Shown one piece after another: positions 44,553 to 56,871 of a stretch of 64,000 nt of DNA (position 1 is the first letter of the stretch; the number at the start of each line of letters is the position of its first letter). A model generated the notes under the pieces. That model was not told where the DNA came from and ran no database searches. It was given only the letters and a program-made list of their open reading frames with translations. The position numbers were made by a program, and so were the translations under genes. This DNA is from Cololabis saira (taxonomy: Eukaryota; Chordata; Actinopteri; Beloniformes; Belonidae). The stretch covers positions 39,604,458 to 39,668,457 of the forward strand of contig NC_084596.1 of NCBI RefSeq assembly GCF_033807715.1, written 5' to 3'.

Positions 44553-45240
44553 TTTTTTCTTAACTTACAAGTATGTTTATTGTCATTCCAAATGACATTT
44601 CACTGCAAACACTGACATTTAATCCATCATTAAGATGCATGGTGCACTATTTCCTTAGAAATGTTTGTTCGTTTTGTTTTGTTTGCTTATTTTGGTCATC
44701 CAAAAAACAATGTTGTTACATCGGTGCAACCATCATCATACAGCACACATGGGGAAAACAGCAAAGCCAGAGAGGAACTACAGAGATGGCTCAAAAAGAT
44801 GTGACCAAAAAAGGTGTAGGCTGAAGCATGAGCTTGTGATGCCTATAACCCTATTATCATACAATCAATAATAGACAAATAAGGAAGTGCAGGAAAAGAA
44901 AAAGTGAATGATTGTTAGAGCACAAAAAATAAGGACAAATAAACAAACAGTTTGGGCTATCAAAGTATAAATATACCTGTAGTGGGATGTCAATACAAAT
45001 TTGGATCCATGTAGTTATTTAATGGCCTACAAAATTGATGGATCTTCTTAAGAATAATATTTGACAGAATTTTGACATAAAACCAAAAAAGAAGTGAACA
45101 ATTTTACTTTTTTAACTTAGCTGACAGTATCAAGTAAAATGTATGAATTAATTTGATGAATTGGTATCTATGGAGACGAACTGCATCCATTTGTTAGGAC
45201 GGGCATGTCAAACAAGATCTTTGGATTCTTTTATTTGCTG
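44553..45240. other. Unannotated stretch
   Basis: AT-rich sequence right of the Penelope fragment with no reverse transcriptase motif. It may include older retroelement debris. Confidence 0.4.
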
Positions 45241-45244
45241 TGAA

Positions 45245-45535
45245 TGTTAGCAGGACTTCGTTGCAAAGCCTGCTAGTTTGAGCACGTCCTCCCGTTGCTG
45301 TGCCCAGACATGTGGGGGTTTCCTGCTGAAGTGGATCAGCTCTGTCTTGCTGGGGTTGACGTGCCGGTGGAAACGGTGGTGACGTCCCGGTACTCCAGAA
45401 GGATCCCTGAGCTGCACCATCGATGGTGGTTCTGTCATCTGAGAACATCTGGAGGTGGCAGCTGTCAGTGCTGGGACTGAAGTGTGCAGGGCGAACAGAG
45501 AGGAAGAGGGTAGAGTATCCTGCAGCGCCCCCGGT
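45245..45535 (-). pseudogene. Degenerate LINE reverse transcriptase relic
   Basis: One minus frame holds STDSCHLQMFSDDRTTIDG, which matches the FSDD-type active-site region of a widespread fish LINE. Another frame continues with NPSKTELIHFSRKP, the following conserved block. The frameshift between them shows decay. Confidence 0.55.
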
Positions 45536-46557
45536 GCACACTACCACATCAGACGCACAGTCGTGAAGCCAGTGAAACAGTTAATGAGAAATTAGCCTGC
45601 AGGAAATCATCTGATCAGAGAACGCTGCAGCCGAGTCCGTGTGTTTAAAGTCTCTCCTCGTGATTCTCTGTCTTCATCATTCCTAAAGTAATGCACGCCT
45701 CCGAGTTGTGCTGCATGCAAAACTACTTTAGGTGCCAGAGATTACAATTAGATGGCTGAAAATAAGCATAATGGCTACTTTAACAGTTTTACCGTGTAAA
45801 AGGGTCACAAGGGCCTGCGGTACGTGTTCCTCTGCTGATATTAGCGTAGCAGCCTTGTACACTCTGGACAGGCGCCAAAACACGTTTAACGCAAGGAAAC
45901 TGATGATCAGTGACATTCACCCACTACGGACAGCTCAGAATGATCTATTAAGCTAATGTGTGTGTGTTTCTGGACCGGGAGGAAGCCTGCAGAGCTGCAC
46001 AAAGAAGTGCACCGGCGGCTGCACCGCCGTAGAGAAACTCACAAATCATACAAGAGCACGTTGGTTCAGTCTATAAGGGCTGTTATTACAAGTGAAACTT
46101 GTTTCAGTTGGTAAATAGGGGGAAATACAAGTAGAAATGTTCCAACATCCCAGCTCAGAACCCCCCAAACAAATAAATAACTGGGGAAAATAAACCCCTA
46201 ATATAAACAAATACATGTTGTATCTCATAAGTCATACATTCATTATACAAGAACATAATGAGCAGATAAAACTCATTTTTCAAAATTAAAAGCTCTTCAA
46301 AGAAGGTACCATTCAACCATAAACATATATATAATCAAATATTAATGTACGTACTACACTGGAAATAAAAAATACAGAAGTGTAATTGAGGAAAACAATG
46401 AAATGAAACAAATGACCAGAGTTCAAGATATTTAATAAAAGAAGCCTCACCAAGAAGGAAAAAAACTAACGGATAAACAGATAAATAATTTAGACAAAGT
46501 AGAACAAAGCACGGAGGACATCTTAGCTGGCCTTTTTAATAGACTGGCTTATTGAAG
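45536..46557. other. Unannotated stretch
   Basis: No gene or clear transposon end. AT-rich from about 46200. Confidence 0.4.
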
Positions 46558-47514
<957 letters not shown>

Positions 47515-47665
47515 CCCCAATTCAGAAAAAGTTGTGATTCTGTGTGAAAAGCAAACAAAAAAAGAGGATGCGATCATTTGCAATTCTCACAAACTCATGT
47601 TTTATTTACATGTGAACATAAAAAAACTTATCAAATATTAAAACTTTTGAGCCATTTCAACATTT
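47515..47665 (+). repeat. Common fish interspersed repeat remnant
   Basis: The words ccccaattcagaaaaagttg and gatcatttgcaattctcaca with catgttttatttacatgtga form an ordered series that I recognise from a frequent teleost DNA repeat. Class and full ends cannot be determined here. Confidence 0.45.
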
Positions 47666-48157
47666 CAGAAACATTAGCTCCTCTTGAGTTCGACGGCGGC
47701 AGCACATCTCAAAAGGGACACGAGCGACAAAAGGCAGTAAGTGAGCGGTACTCCAAAGAAACAGCAGCGGGGCCGGCGTCCCTGCAGACTGTCTCCTCCC
47801 GGCTGCTGCTGAGGACACCGCCATCATCAAACGCCTCGGAGAATCTGGAGAAATCTCTGTGCGCAGAGGAACAGGGCCATAAATCAGGAAGCATCTTATT
47901 AAAGGGGGAGTGATTTAGAAGTGAGGTCAGTGACCGTCTGGCCCCGCAGCTCATCGTATCGTCTTTCGTCTCTCTATCGTATTTTGGAACTGCCCAAAGC
48001 TCACTGATTTCTGGAAGAAGGTTGAATTAGTGATTAAACAGACTCTATATGGTGATTTTACTATAGGGCCAGCCCTAGTCATACTAGCTATACTTCCAGA
48101 TGATATGATGGAGAGAGATCTGGCTTCTCTACTGAGAATTCTACGGAGCCCCTCTGG

Positions 48158-48289
48158 TGACATTTGAAAAATATAAAATAATGCGTGGCCACGCATTAAT
48201 ATCTCGTGGCCACGAGATAATCAATGCGTGGCCACGAGATAATTAATGCGTGGCCACGCATTATTTTATTTTTTTCAAATGTCACATGT
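48158..48289. repeat. Fold-back of about 130 bp within the MITE
   Basis: The left arm starts gtgacatttgaaaaatataa and the right arm ends tttttttcaaatgtcac, with gcgtggccacg units pairing in between. It would form a long hairpin in single strands. Confidence 0.85.
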
Positions 48290-48440
48290 GATTACTACAC
48301 TCGCCATGACAATACTCTTGCTCTTTAATATAAATAGGCTATAATTACTGTTATTAATGATGAATAACCATCCCACCAAGGAAGTTGCATCCACGAAGTC
48401 CAAACAGTAGGTTATAATGCCATCCACGAGTAAAATAATG

Positions 48441-48842
48441 CGTGGGCACGAGATACATAATGTGTGGCCACGCATTAATAACTCGTGGCCACGCATTAAT
48501 TATCTCGTGGCCACGCATTAATTATCTCGTGGCCACGCATTAATTATCTCGTGGCCATGCATTAATAACTCGTGGCCACGCATTAATTATCTCGTGGCCA
48601 CGCATTAATTATCTCGTGGCCACGCATTAATAACTCGTGGCCACGCATTAATAACTCGTGGCCACGCATTAATAACTCGTGGCCACGCATTAATTATCTC
48701 GTGGCCACACATTAATAACTCGTGGCCACGCATTAATTATCTCGTGGCCACGCATTAATTATCTCGTGGCCACGCATTAATTATCTTGTGGCCACGCATT
48801 AATAACTCGTGGCCACGCATTAATTATCTCGTGGCCACGCTT
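48441..48842. repeat. Tandem array of CGTGGCCACG palindromes (21-22 bp unit)
   Basis: About 18 units alternate between cgtggccacgcattaataact and a 22-bp version with cattaattatct. Each unit contains the 10-bp palindrome cgtggccacg and the palindrome attaat. Single-base variants are scattered, for example gtggccatgc and gtggccacac. Confidence 0.95.
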
Positions 48843-49291
48843 TATTTTATTTTTTTCAAATGTCACCAGAGGGGCTCCGTAGAATTCTGCTTTTAGTGGG
48901 CAAAACATTTTAACAGTCAACTGGCTGAAACCACAGTCCCCAAGCATGACACACTGGAGAGAGAGGATAAGACGTGTATATGATGGAGAAAATTACAGCA
49001 AGATTGAGGCTAAAAACGAACCAGTTCAGTGACCGCTGGTCGCTAGTAACAGAAGCATTAACAAACCTATGAACACCTACTGTTAACCTTTTGTATTTCT
49101 TATTTTTCTCTCTCGTCTTTTATTTTTTTGTTTATTATTATTTATTTATTTTCATGTCTTTTATTTCATTGTACACGATTGCACCTGTTCTGTTAGTATC
49201 TGTTAACATGGATAAAGAGTGTAAATGTGTATTAATGTTAATGTGTATCTGTTTGTGTTCAATAAAAAATAAGTTCAAAAAAAGAAAAAAA

Positions 49292-50029
49292 GAGGCTGGA
49301 TGTGGGAACGTAAACGAAACTCTGCTTTCTAATGGACTGGAGATAATTGGACAACTGTCCTACATCCTATATAAGCTCGAGTCCCATCCTGCTCTTATTT
49401 GAACACGGTGTCGGAACTTTGGAAACAGAATAATGTTCATTTCTCTGAATGCAACGTTTTATTGGTGTTCTGGGTTGAGCACAAAGAGAAAACAAAGATT
49501 TGAAAGTCTCACTTAGCAGGAGATGAGGTGCAAGCCACACTTCCAACAATGCATTTCTTCACGCAGCCTGCATTTGCACGAGAGCAGCTGGATGGAAACC
49601 TGCTCACGCCCAGTACTGTGTGAGGTGGTGGAGGAATCTCCAACCGAGCATCACAGCCAGGCTCTGCAGACTCCTCAGCAACTCCACCGGGGTAACCGGG
49701 GTAACCGGGGTAACCGGTGTAACCAGGGTAACCGTCTCTTCAACAAAGCGCTGCAGAGCGTGTGGGTAACTTCCCACTGCTGATCACCGGCCTGCTGCTC
49801 TGGAAGCTGGAGGAGTAAACTTAGATGTCCTTGCAGGACTTACTCACACTTGTACGTGTGTGTTGGTGCCACCCCTCTTATTTCTAGGGGATAGTGGGGT
49901 CTGTCATCATGACTAACGATAACAAAAGAAACAAATACAACCAAAACTTCCTGCATGGACAGACGTCGCTCACAGCGATCAGATCTCTACACCACCAGAC
50001 ACCGGCCAAAGGTTTCCTGATTTTTCCTG
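49292..50029. other. Mostly unannotated; short GGGTAACCG repeat
   Basis: Positions 49688..49732 contain about five ggggtaaccg-type 9-10-bp repeats. Otherwise no feature is recognised. Confidence 0.45.
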
Positions 50030-50735
50030 ATTTTAAGATGTTATTTTCCTTCTGGATTTACTTTACTTTACTTTAAGATGTTATCTTCCTTCTGGATTTA
50101 CTTTACTTTACTTTTTAAAATGTTATTTTCCTTCTAGACTAACTTTACTTTACTTTCTAAGATGGTATCTTCCTCCTGGTTTACTTTAGTTTTGAAGATG
50201 TCATCTTTCTCCTGGTTTACTTTACTTTACTTTCTAAGAAGTTATCTTCCTCCTGGTTTACTTTACTTTCTAAGATGTTATCTTCCTTCTGAATTTACTT
50301 TACTTTACTTTCTAAGATGTTATCTTCCTCCTGGTTTACTTTACTTTTTAAAAGGTTATTTTCCTTCTAGATTAACTTAACTTTACTTTCTAAGATGTCA
50401 TCTTCCTCCTAGTTTACTTTAGTTTACTTTCTAAAATGTTATTTTCCTTCTAGATTAACTTAACTTTACTTTCTAATATGTTATCTTCATCCTGGTTTAC
50501 TTTAGTTTTTAAGATGTCATCTTCCTCCTGGTTTACTTTACTTTACTTTCTAAGATGTCATCTTCCTCCTGGTTTACTTTAGTTTACTTTCTAAAATGTT
50601 ATTTTCCTTCTAGATTAACTTAACTTTACTTTCTAATATGTTATCTTCATCCTGGTTTACTTTAGTTTTTAAGATGTCATCTTCCTCCTGGTTTACTTTA
50701 CTTTACTTTCTAAGATGTTATCTTCCTTCTGCTAA
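50030..50735. repeat. Minisatellite of about 40-45 bp units
   Basis: Imperfect units with the pattern tttactttctaagatgttat, then cttcctcctggtttacttta, recur some 14 to 16 times. A higher-order repeat of about 180 bp is visible, since 50390-50500 resembles 50570-50680. Confidence 0.9.
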
Positions 50736-51200
50736 AGGTGTCGATCAGGACTTGTGGACATGTGGGACGTGTCTCATCTTCACACTGGTTACCTGCTCTG
50801 TTTACCTCAACTTTGAAACAATGAGTAAAGTGATGAAAATAAAGTGGTTACAAGAATTTATGAAAAAAGGTGTAGCTCCATCTTTCACCCAAAGAGAGCC
50901 TAAAATAGTTGGATGTAGTTTATGGAGGGATGGATGGATGGACAGATAATGGGATGGGCACAGACTAAATAAAATGATGAACATACCAGTGCAGCTGTCT
51001 TGGGGTTATTTTCAAAGCTGCAGATGCCTTTACTTAGTAGAGATGATTTACTTGACTTTTTTCCTTTTTTAAATGGACCAGAGATGTCTTCGTCACTGAA
51101 GTTTCCTCCTTTAAAAACTAAATATTCAACGACTGAAGCTGAGACTCGCTAGGTGGATGTAATAAAATGATGGCAAGAATGAAAAGCTCTGATTTAGCTA
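50736..51200. other. Unannotated stretch
   Basis: No recognised feature apart from a few ggatggat units near 50925. Confidence 0.45.
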
Positions 51201-51201
51201 C

Positions 51202-51210
51202 ACACACACA

Positions 51211-51257
<47 letters not shown>

Positions 51258-51349
51258 AACTTTAATTTTCACTCTGCAGCTCGTTCATTGGTAAAAGTAA
51301 TAGAAAGGAGGCTGACAAGTCACAGAGCACGTGCACTTTAAGGTAATGA

Positions 51350-51440
<91 letters not shown>
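51202..51440. repeat. Paired (CA)n and (TG)n microsatellites
   Basis: A CA tract at about 51202..51255 and a TG tract at about 51353..51440 face each other across roughly 100 bp of unique sequence. They could pair as a long imperfect inverted repeat. Confidence 0.95.
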
Positions 51441-51441
<1 letters not shown>

Positions 51442-51690
51442 CAGAGGGATGCAGAGAGAAAAGAGCAGTGATAAAAAGCTGAATCATCCCAGAGAGATAA
51501 GAAAGTAAAGGTGCGGTGCAGAAAAGGAGCAGGATGCTTGGAGGACGGGAGGGAAGGAGGGACAGAAAGACAAAGGCGGCGTGAACGCCGGCGCTGAAGC
51601 CCAGGAAACGGGAGCAGCGGGGACTCACTGAAGCACTGAAGTGCTGCAGGTAGAGAGTCTGAACCCCGACGACTTCTGTCTCTCCTTCAG

Positions 51691-51734
51691 ACCTCGTTCA
51701 TCAAACAGGAAGAGGAGAAAATCCACAACTTCAG
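51691..51734 (+). other. Candidate orphan exon (44 nt)
   Basis: A pyrimidine-rich stretch and acceptor (cttctgtctctccttcag) precede acctcgttcatcaaacagga and a donor aacttcag/gtgagc. One frame reads TSFIKQEEEKIHNF. No partner exon was found, so it may be a UTR exon of an unseen gene or chance. Confidence 0.2.
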
Positions 51735-52144
51735 GTGAGCCCCCCCCACTCCACTTCAAACACTAAATCTGCAGAGTTCAAAGCATGCACAGTGTTATCA
51801 TCATCACTAATTATATCTCTTAATCTAATTCCCACCCGTCCACACTCTGAATCACGTGTCCCAGTGTCCTGATGAGCCCGCGGCCAACAACAAGAGAGCT
51901 TGTCTGCAGCTGACAGCGACAGTAACCTACCTGGTGTTTATCAGCAGGTGCTGGCAGAGGAGAGGGAGGATCCACATACTCAACAGTTTGGTCTTTTTGC
52001 CTATTTGTACTACATTTAGGGCCCGATTTACTAAGATCCTAAATAAAGAGTACTAAATTGCGTGTGCACTGAAAAAGTTTGCACGTGCTGTTGTTGCGTG
52101 GTTTGCGGGTGATCAACTAAGATTGCGTGCGCAATTGATAACAG

Positions 52145-52474
52145 GTGCAAACAGCGCCATGGAGAGTCTGGATGGAAAGCACAGTCACAAGTCACAAGCG
52201 CAAAATGAAATTTGACGAGTTGGAGTTAGAGATATTAGTGGAAGAGGCAAATAAACACATTCATGAACTACAGCAAAGAAATTTAAACATTACCAAAAGA
52301 AACGCAATATCGGAGAAAACCTGCGATAGAATAAATGCAGTTTGTAACACAAAAAACGGAAAAACGTCTGGTTTTTCATATTTCAATTTTAGGCACAGAT
52401 CAAAAATACGAAATAGAAAAACGGGCCACAGGACTGAATTTGATTTTAATATTGAATTAGTCGGGTTTGCGTGA
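52145..52474 (+). pseudogene. Harbinger Myb/SANT-like DNA-binding protein remnant
   Basis: This is a 109-residue open frame. KMKFDELELEILVEEANKH followed by NAISEKTCDRINAVCNTK matches the Harbinger second-protein domain, where a Myb-like trihelix binds the element ends. The characteristic tryptophans are missing, and the usual downstream part has been lost, so it is probably non-functional. In complete elements this protein acts with the transposase. Confidence 0.55.
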
Positions 52475-52702
52475 GCCGGCGGTGCTCGGCATGATCTGAG
52501 GAGAAAAAGACAATCAGACACAGAGCTGGAGAGCGCTTTGATTCATCTATTTATGAGTTAAGTTTTTATTCAGATGTCCACAGTATATTGCAAATATTAT
52601 ATATTATATAGCAAACACTGACAGTAAATGTGTGACAGACGGGACCATCATATGGCAAGAAGAGAAGAGAAGTGTTCAGAACAGCGTACAGAGCGCACAC
52701 TA

Positions 52703-52836
52703 AAGGCTGATTTATGGTTCCGCGTCACACCAACGCAGAACCGACGGCGTAGGCTACGCGGCGACGCACACCGCACCGCGACCCTATACGCCGTCGGCTA
52801 CGCCGTCGATTTAACGCAGAAGCATAATTCAGGCGA
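52703..52836. mobile_element. Short palindromic MITE
   Basis: The left arm ggctgatttatggttccgcg and the right arm cgcagaagcataattcaggc are imperfect inverted repeats, and both continue inward with cgacggcgtag motifs. The family is the one seen at 12613..12948. Confidence 0.75.
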
Positions 52837-53545
52837 AGCTGCAGTCTCTGCGCTGATCCTGACACAGCGGGTCGGAGCGGATTTGGTCATGATGTTTAAC
52901 CTGTGTTTTGTGATTAATAAGCACGGGTTTTAATTAAATGTAATTTACGAAGGATGATTTCACGTTCAATAAGTAATCAATAAAATACAAGTTGGCACAA
53001 AGGCTTGGCCTGCTTGTGGGCGAGTGGAGGGGGGTACATTAAAAGAAGATATAAGGCGAAGAACTAAAGAAAAAGTGGCCTTTAATAAAACTTGTGCAAC
53101 CATTTTTAAAATAGCATGCAGCAGAATAAAGACTCTCTCTCTGCGTATTCTTTGATTTTGGATGTCGCCTCCTTGCCACGATAACAGCAGCAGCAGATTA
53201 GCACCTTCCTTTCAAACGTATTAAATACAGACGCAATCACAATCCACGCAATTACTTTCAGGCTTGGTAAATCTCATTGCGCGTGGTAAATGGAGCAATT
53301 TGCATCTTCCCCTCCCAGTATTTAGGATTTCTGCCGGGTACGTCCCATATTGATTATTCATCAGGGCAAAAGTACTAACTGAATTGCGTGTGCAATTTTG
53401 CGCATTTCAGAGACGCAGTCCTCTTTGCACGCTGTTAGTAGATCAGCTGGCACTTTGGTTTGCGGGTGCTGTCAAGTGTGCACACGTTTTTACACACGCA
53501 AACCTTTAGTAAATCGGGCCCTTATACTATAAAGGAGTAAAAATG

Positions 53546-53645
53546 TTTATTCCTTGGATGTAAATACACTGCAAAAACACCGTAAGAGCTATAGCTCTTA
53601 CGGTGTATTTACATCCAAGGAATAAATTTACATCCAAGGAATAAA
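53546..53645. repeat. Hairpin with a perfect 28-bp palindrome core
   Basis: Positions 53578..53605 (caccgtaagagcta and its complement) form an uninterrupted palindrome. It is flanked by outer arms tttattccttggatgtaaat and atttacatccaaggaataaa, the latter repeated twice. It could extrude as a cruciform. Confidence 0.92.
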
Positions 53646-53704
53646 ACATTGTGAACCATCAGTTTGAGAGTCAACCATCATCAGTCGGGGCTACAGAAAT
53701 GATT

Positions 53705-53781
53705 TTTTCTCTCTGTGCGGCCCGGTACCAGATGACCCACGGCCCGGTACCGGGCCGCGGCCCGGGGGTTGGAGACCACTG
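53705..53781. mobile_element. hAT element end fragment
   Basis: The sequence ending cccgggggttggagaccactg, with repeated cggcccggtacc, is the terminus of a known kind of hAT element starting CAGTGGTCTCCAACC. The other end is absent or decayed. Confidence 0.6.
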
Positions 53782-54374
53782 TCCTAGAGGAAGAGGAGGG
53801 AGATCACAGCTTTTCGAGAACGGTGCAATGACTCAAACCCGATTTTAAATACTTATAAGAGTAAAGAAATGTCCTTTGAATTTACAAGATCACAAATCAC
53901 AGTTAATGAAGAAACTATTCAGACTTTCTCCAACGACAAGTGTCTTGGCATTTGACGAGGAGCTGAAGTGGGACTCACGGACGGATCTTTTCCACACTGA
54001 GACGCAGCAAAGTAATGGATTTTTTTAATGAACCTGCTTGTTTTTAATGTCAACAGCTGAACGCTTCAGATGTTTCAAACAGCCTTGTGATTGTGGCCTT
54101 GCTGCGATCTTGCTGCAAAAACCACCTGCCCCACGGGGGCAATTAAGTTATCCCCTTCTACTTGTATTAATTAAGCTGCTAAGCAGCGGGGAAACTGGAA
54201 GTTTTCATTTCTGAAGCCTTAAAAATACAGTCACCCGCACACACAGGACCATCCAGGCTGGACAACTGCAGCAACCGTCCACCTTATCTTCACTTGAACC
54301 CCCATAAAGCAGTGGTGGGGCATTTCCATCGGGTTTAACTTTGAGGGTCAAAGTCAGGTCAAAGGGGTGTGTTT
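53782..54374. other. Unannotated stretch
   Basis: No feature recognised. Confidence 0.45.
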
Positions 54375-54382
54375 AGAAAGGT

Positions 54383-55381
54383 ACGGAAAAGTATTAGGGC
54401 CAGGCAGGAGAAAAAATAAATATACTATTTTAGAGGAAGAAGATTTTTCTTTCATTATGCACTTTGAGAAAAAAGTCGAAATGTTGACTTTTTTCTTGAA
54501 ATTGTATTTCAACATTAATCTCGAAATTTCAACTTTTTTCTCAAAGTGTACAATAAAAAAAAATGTTCCCCTCTCAAATATGTTTTCTCCTGCATGGCCA
54601 GTACTGGAGTTGAGGGGGGATGAGGGGGGATGGCATCCCCCCCTGAAATAAAAACGGTCCAAATCATCCCCCTGTAAAACTGCCATCCCCCCTTTCCATC
54701 CCTTATGTCATTTCATCAATGAATGTGGTTTTACTGCTATTTCAATATTTAGAGGCATCACCAGAAAAATAACACCAGAAAAAATGACTTATTTGACAAT
54801 TTTCACCTGTTTCAAGTACATTTTCACTTGAAATAAGTAGGAAAATCTGCCAGTGGGACAAGATTTATCTTCTTATTACAAGCAAAAAAATCTTGTTCCA
54901 CTGGCAGATTTTTCTACTTATTTTAAGTGAAAATCTATTTGAAGCAGGGGAAAATTGTTGTTTTTTCCAGTGATGAGTCTTTTGTCTTTGAGTCTTTTTT
55001 TTACTAAAATGAGACATTTTAACTAGAAATAAGACAAATATTCTTGTTAATATTTTGAGTTTTTACAGTGATCCATTTTACTTATCCTGTGAAGGACAGA
55101 GTCATATTGATAAGTTCAGAAAACTGTTTTTTATTTTTGTGTTTTGATGTATTTGATGTAAGCCCAGTGGATATTTAAAGCTTACAGAAGGCTGCATTTA
55201 ACTGCTGCTATGTCATTCCTGCAGTATTTCTGCAGGTGTTTTGGTCACTGCTATTATTTGTAATATATTATATTATTTGTAATCAGCACAAATTATCTGT
55301 CCCCATATGATAAAATCCACCATACCCCCTGATTTTTTTTTTACAACTCGAGTACTGTGCATGGCCCTAATACTCTTCCGT
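54383..55381. mobile_element. Family A MITE, copy 2, hosting a hAT family B insertion
   Basis: The ends acggaaaagtattagggcca and tggccctaatactcttccgt are inverted. The flanks agaaaggt (54375..54382) and agaaaggg (55382..55389) form an 8-bp duplication with one mismatch. It carries a short version of the gaaaaaagtcgaaatg minisatellite (54470..54545). The family B element is inserted near its right end. Confidence 0.85.
54599..55357. mobile_element. hAT-type element family B, copy 2 (uninterrupted)
   Basis: The ends cagtactggagttg and caactcgagtactg are inverted with one mismatch. The perfect 8-bp duplication tgcatggc lies at 54591..54598 and 55358..55365. It is 759 bp with an internal fold-back near 54785..54950 and no ORF. 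It serves as the empty reference for the nested copy at 8227..11226. Confidence 0.93.
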
Positions 55382-55389
55382 AGAAAGGG

Positions 55390-56863
55390 GAGGCAGTGAC
55401 ATCACATCACTAGTCTCATGCTGATAGCCGACCTGCAGCTAGGCCACTTCCTCATTAATTATTTTTCTACTTAAAGGCTCCGTGGAAGACTAGGTTCACT
55501 GTAGAAACAGCGTGTGCTGGGGGAGCCCCCAGCTTGCCTTTCAGTAACCAATTTTATTACAAAAGAAGTCTTTGGTTTTGTAATATCTGCACCAACTGTC
55601 CCTTAACTGTTCGGTCTTTGAGCCAAGTTACATGTAGATGCAGGAGCAAACTGTCAACATCAGTTTGAACTCTTTCCGTGTTTTGGTTTATATCTGTTTA
55701 GAGGCCCGTCCTTTAATCTTAGTTTTGACTTCCATCAGTCTCACAAGTGAAACAGGAAACCCTCGTCCACACCAAACTGCTAAAGTAGACCTTCTCCTAA
55801 CAAGAAAATAAAACACTTATATGCATGATGCAACTTGTTTTAGCTGCAGTTGCAGATTTGCTGCCGCTGATGATTTCTTCTTCAAAGGTTGGAACAACTT
55901 CAGGTGTCCTGTCGGGGCAATCCTTCAATCAGAGTCAAAAAGGACCACAGGGGGGGGCGTTATTCCTGTTGAAACGTCTTCAGGTCCCTCCCACGTGAAG
56001 AAAGACACCGAGAACACAGACCGGGATCTATTTCTCCCCCGCGGCTGCTTCCTTCTTCAACAGCAAATTATGAAGCTGTTTTTGCAGAAATACTACAACT
56101 GATTCATATGCACATTTTATTGCCCTTCCAACACTTGACGCCGTGATATTTTCCTTTAAAAGAGGAACGTAACCTGTAATCTACCTCAAATGTCAAACAT
56201 GTAGATGAATGTATTTGTTGTAAACTGTCAACTGCCAATCATGACATTTCCAGGCCTGCTCATTAGTTACCGCCTTATAACGCCAGTTTGGCAGCAAAGA
56301 ACCAACACACAAAGCTCCTGCTGTGACATTTGTGGGTGAATATATTAAGAAGTGAAAATGTTAATCAAAAGAAGCCGGAGAATTGACAAAAGATGATGTT
56401 ATGGTATTTGTAATGAAGGAAGAAGCTGTGTATGACACATGACTCGTCACATGCCTGACGAATGCCCTCTGAGGGATAATCGTATTATATTCCAGTTATT
56501 TCCACACATGATGATGGATGTATCGTCTACTTTTCCTTTTTACTTTCCACATATAATAAACATTAATCACATTATCTAGGCCTGCACGTCTGAGGCGACC
56601 GGATGAAAAACTCTACGAGACACAATCCTGTCGCTTCGTTTGCTGCTGCCTGCATCTGAAAACATGGCAGTCAATGATGTGTTCAGATTTGAGGATTTCT
56701 GTGACATCACAGACCCTCGTCAAAGTAAAAATACATTCTTATCTTCACCTGGCGTCATCAACTGCACATCATCCAGCTCTAACTGCCCTTCTCTTGTGGG
56801 TAGCACAAAGCTGTCAAGCTGATTTCAAGAGGCTCAGTTTGTGATTCCACCTCTAAAACGGTT
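55390..56863. other. Unannotated 1.5-kb stretch
   Basis: No repeat, exon or RNA gene recognised. Confidence 0.45.
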
Positions 56864-56871
56864 GCTATGAG

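Larger units (their letters stand above)
48143..48880. mobile_element. MITE with about 50-bp inverted ends, filled with palindromic units
   Basis: The left end acggagcccctctggtgaca and its continuation through the first gcgtggccacg are mirrored almost exactly at the right end (to 48880). The 8-bp duplication agaattct lies at 48135..48142 and 48881..48888. Removing the element and one duplication copy joins the L1 frame as LLRILLLVGKT. Inside are a nearly perfect 130-bp fold-back (48158..48289), a unique 150-bp segment and a tandem array of palindromic units. No ORF is present. Confidence 0.92.
47951..49291 (+). mobile_element. 5'-truncated L1-type LINE fragment, split by a palindromic MITE
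   Basis: Before the MITE the frame reads VFWNCPKLTDFWKKVE and LASLLRIL. After it, another frame gives LLLVGKT, then ILTVNWLKPQSP and related ORF2 C-terminal words, with frameshifts. A 3' UTR follows, ending ttcaataaaaaataagttc and an A-rich tail near 49285. The stretch 47666..47950 before it is unassigned. Confidence 0.8.
52019..53521 (+). mobile_element. PIF/Harbinger element (GGGCCCGATTTACTAA ends, TTA duplication)
   Basis: The ends gggcccgatttactaa and ttagtaaatcgggccc (one gap-free inverted match near the tips) are flanked by TTA on both sides (52016..52018 and 53522..53524). The subterminal regions share gcgtgtgcaat-type motifs. It encodes a Myb/SANT-like protein remnant (52145..52474) but no transposase, and contains a small nested MITE (52703..52836). 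Confidence 0.88.

Noticed and set aside
48441..48842. Possible CRISPR-like array
   Set aside because: Units are contiguous, with no unique spacers, and they lie inside a eukaryotic MITE with inverted ends and a target duplication.
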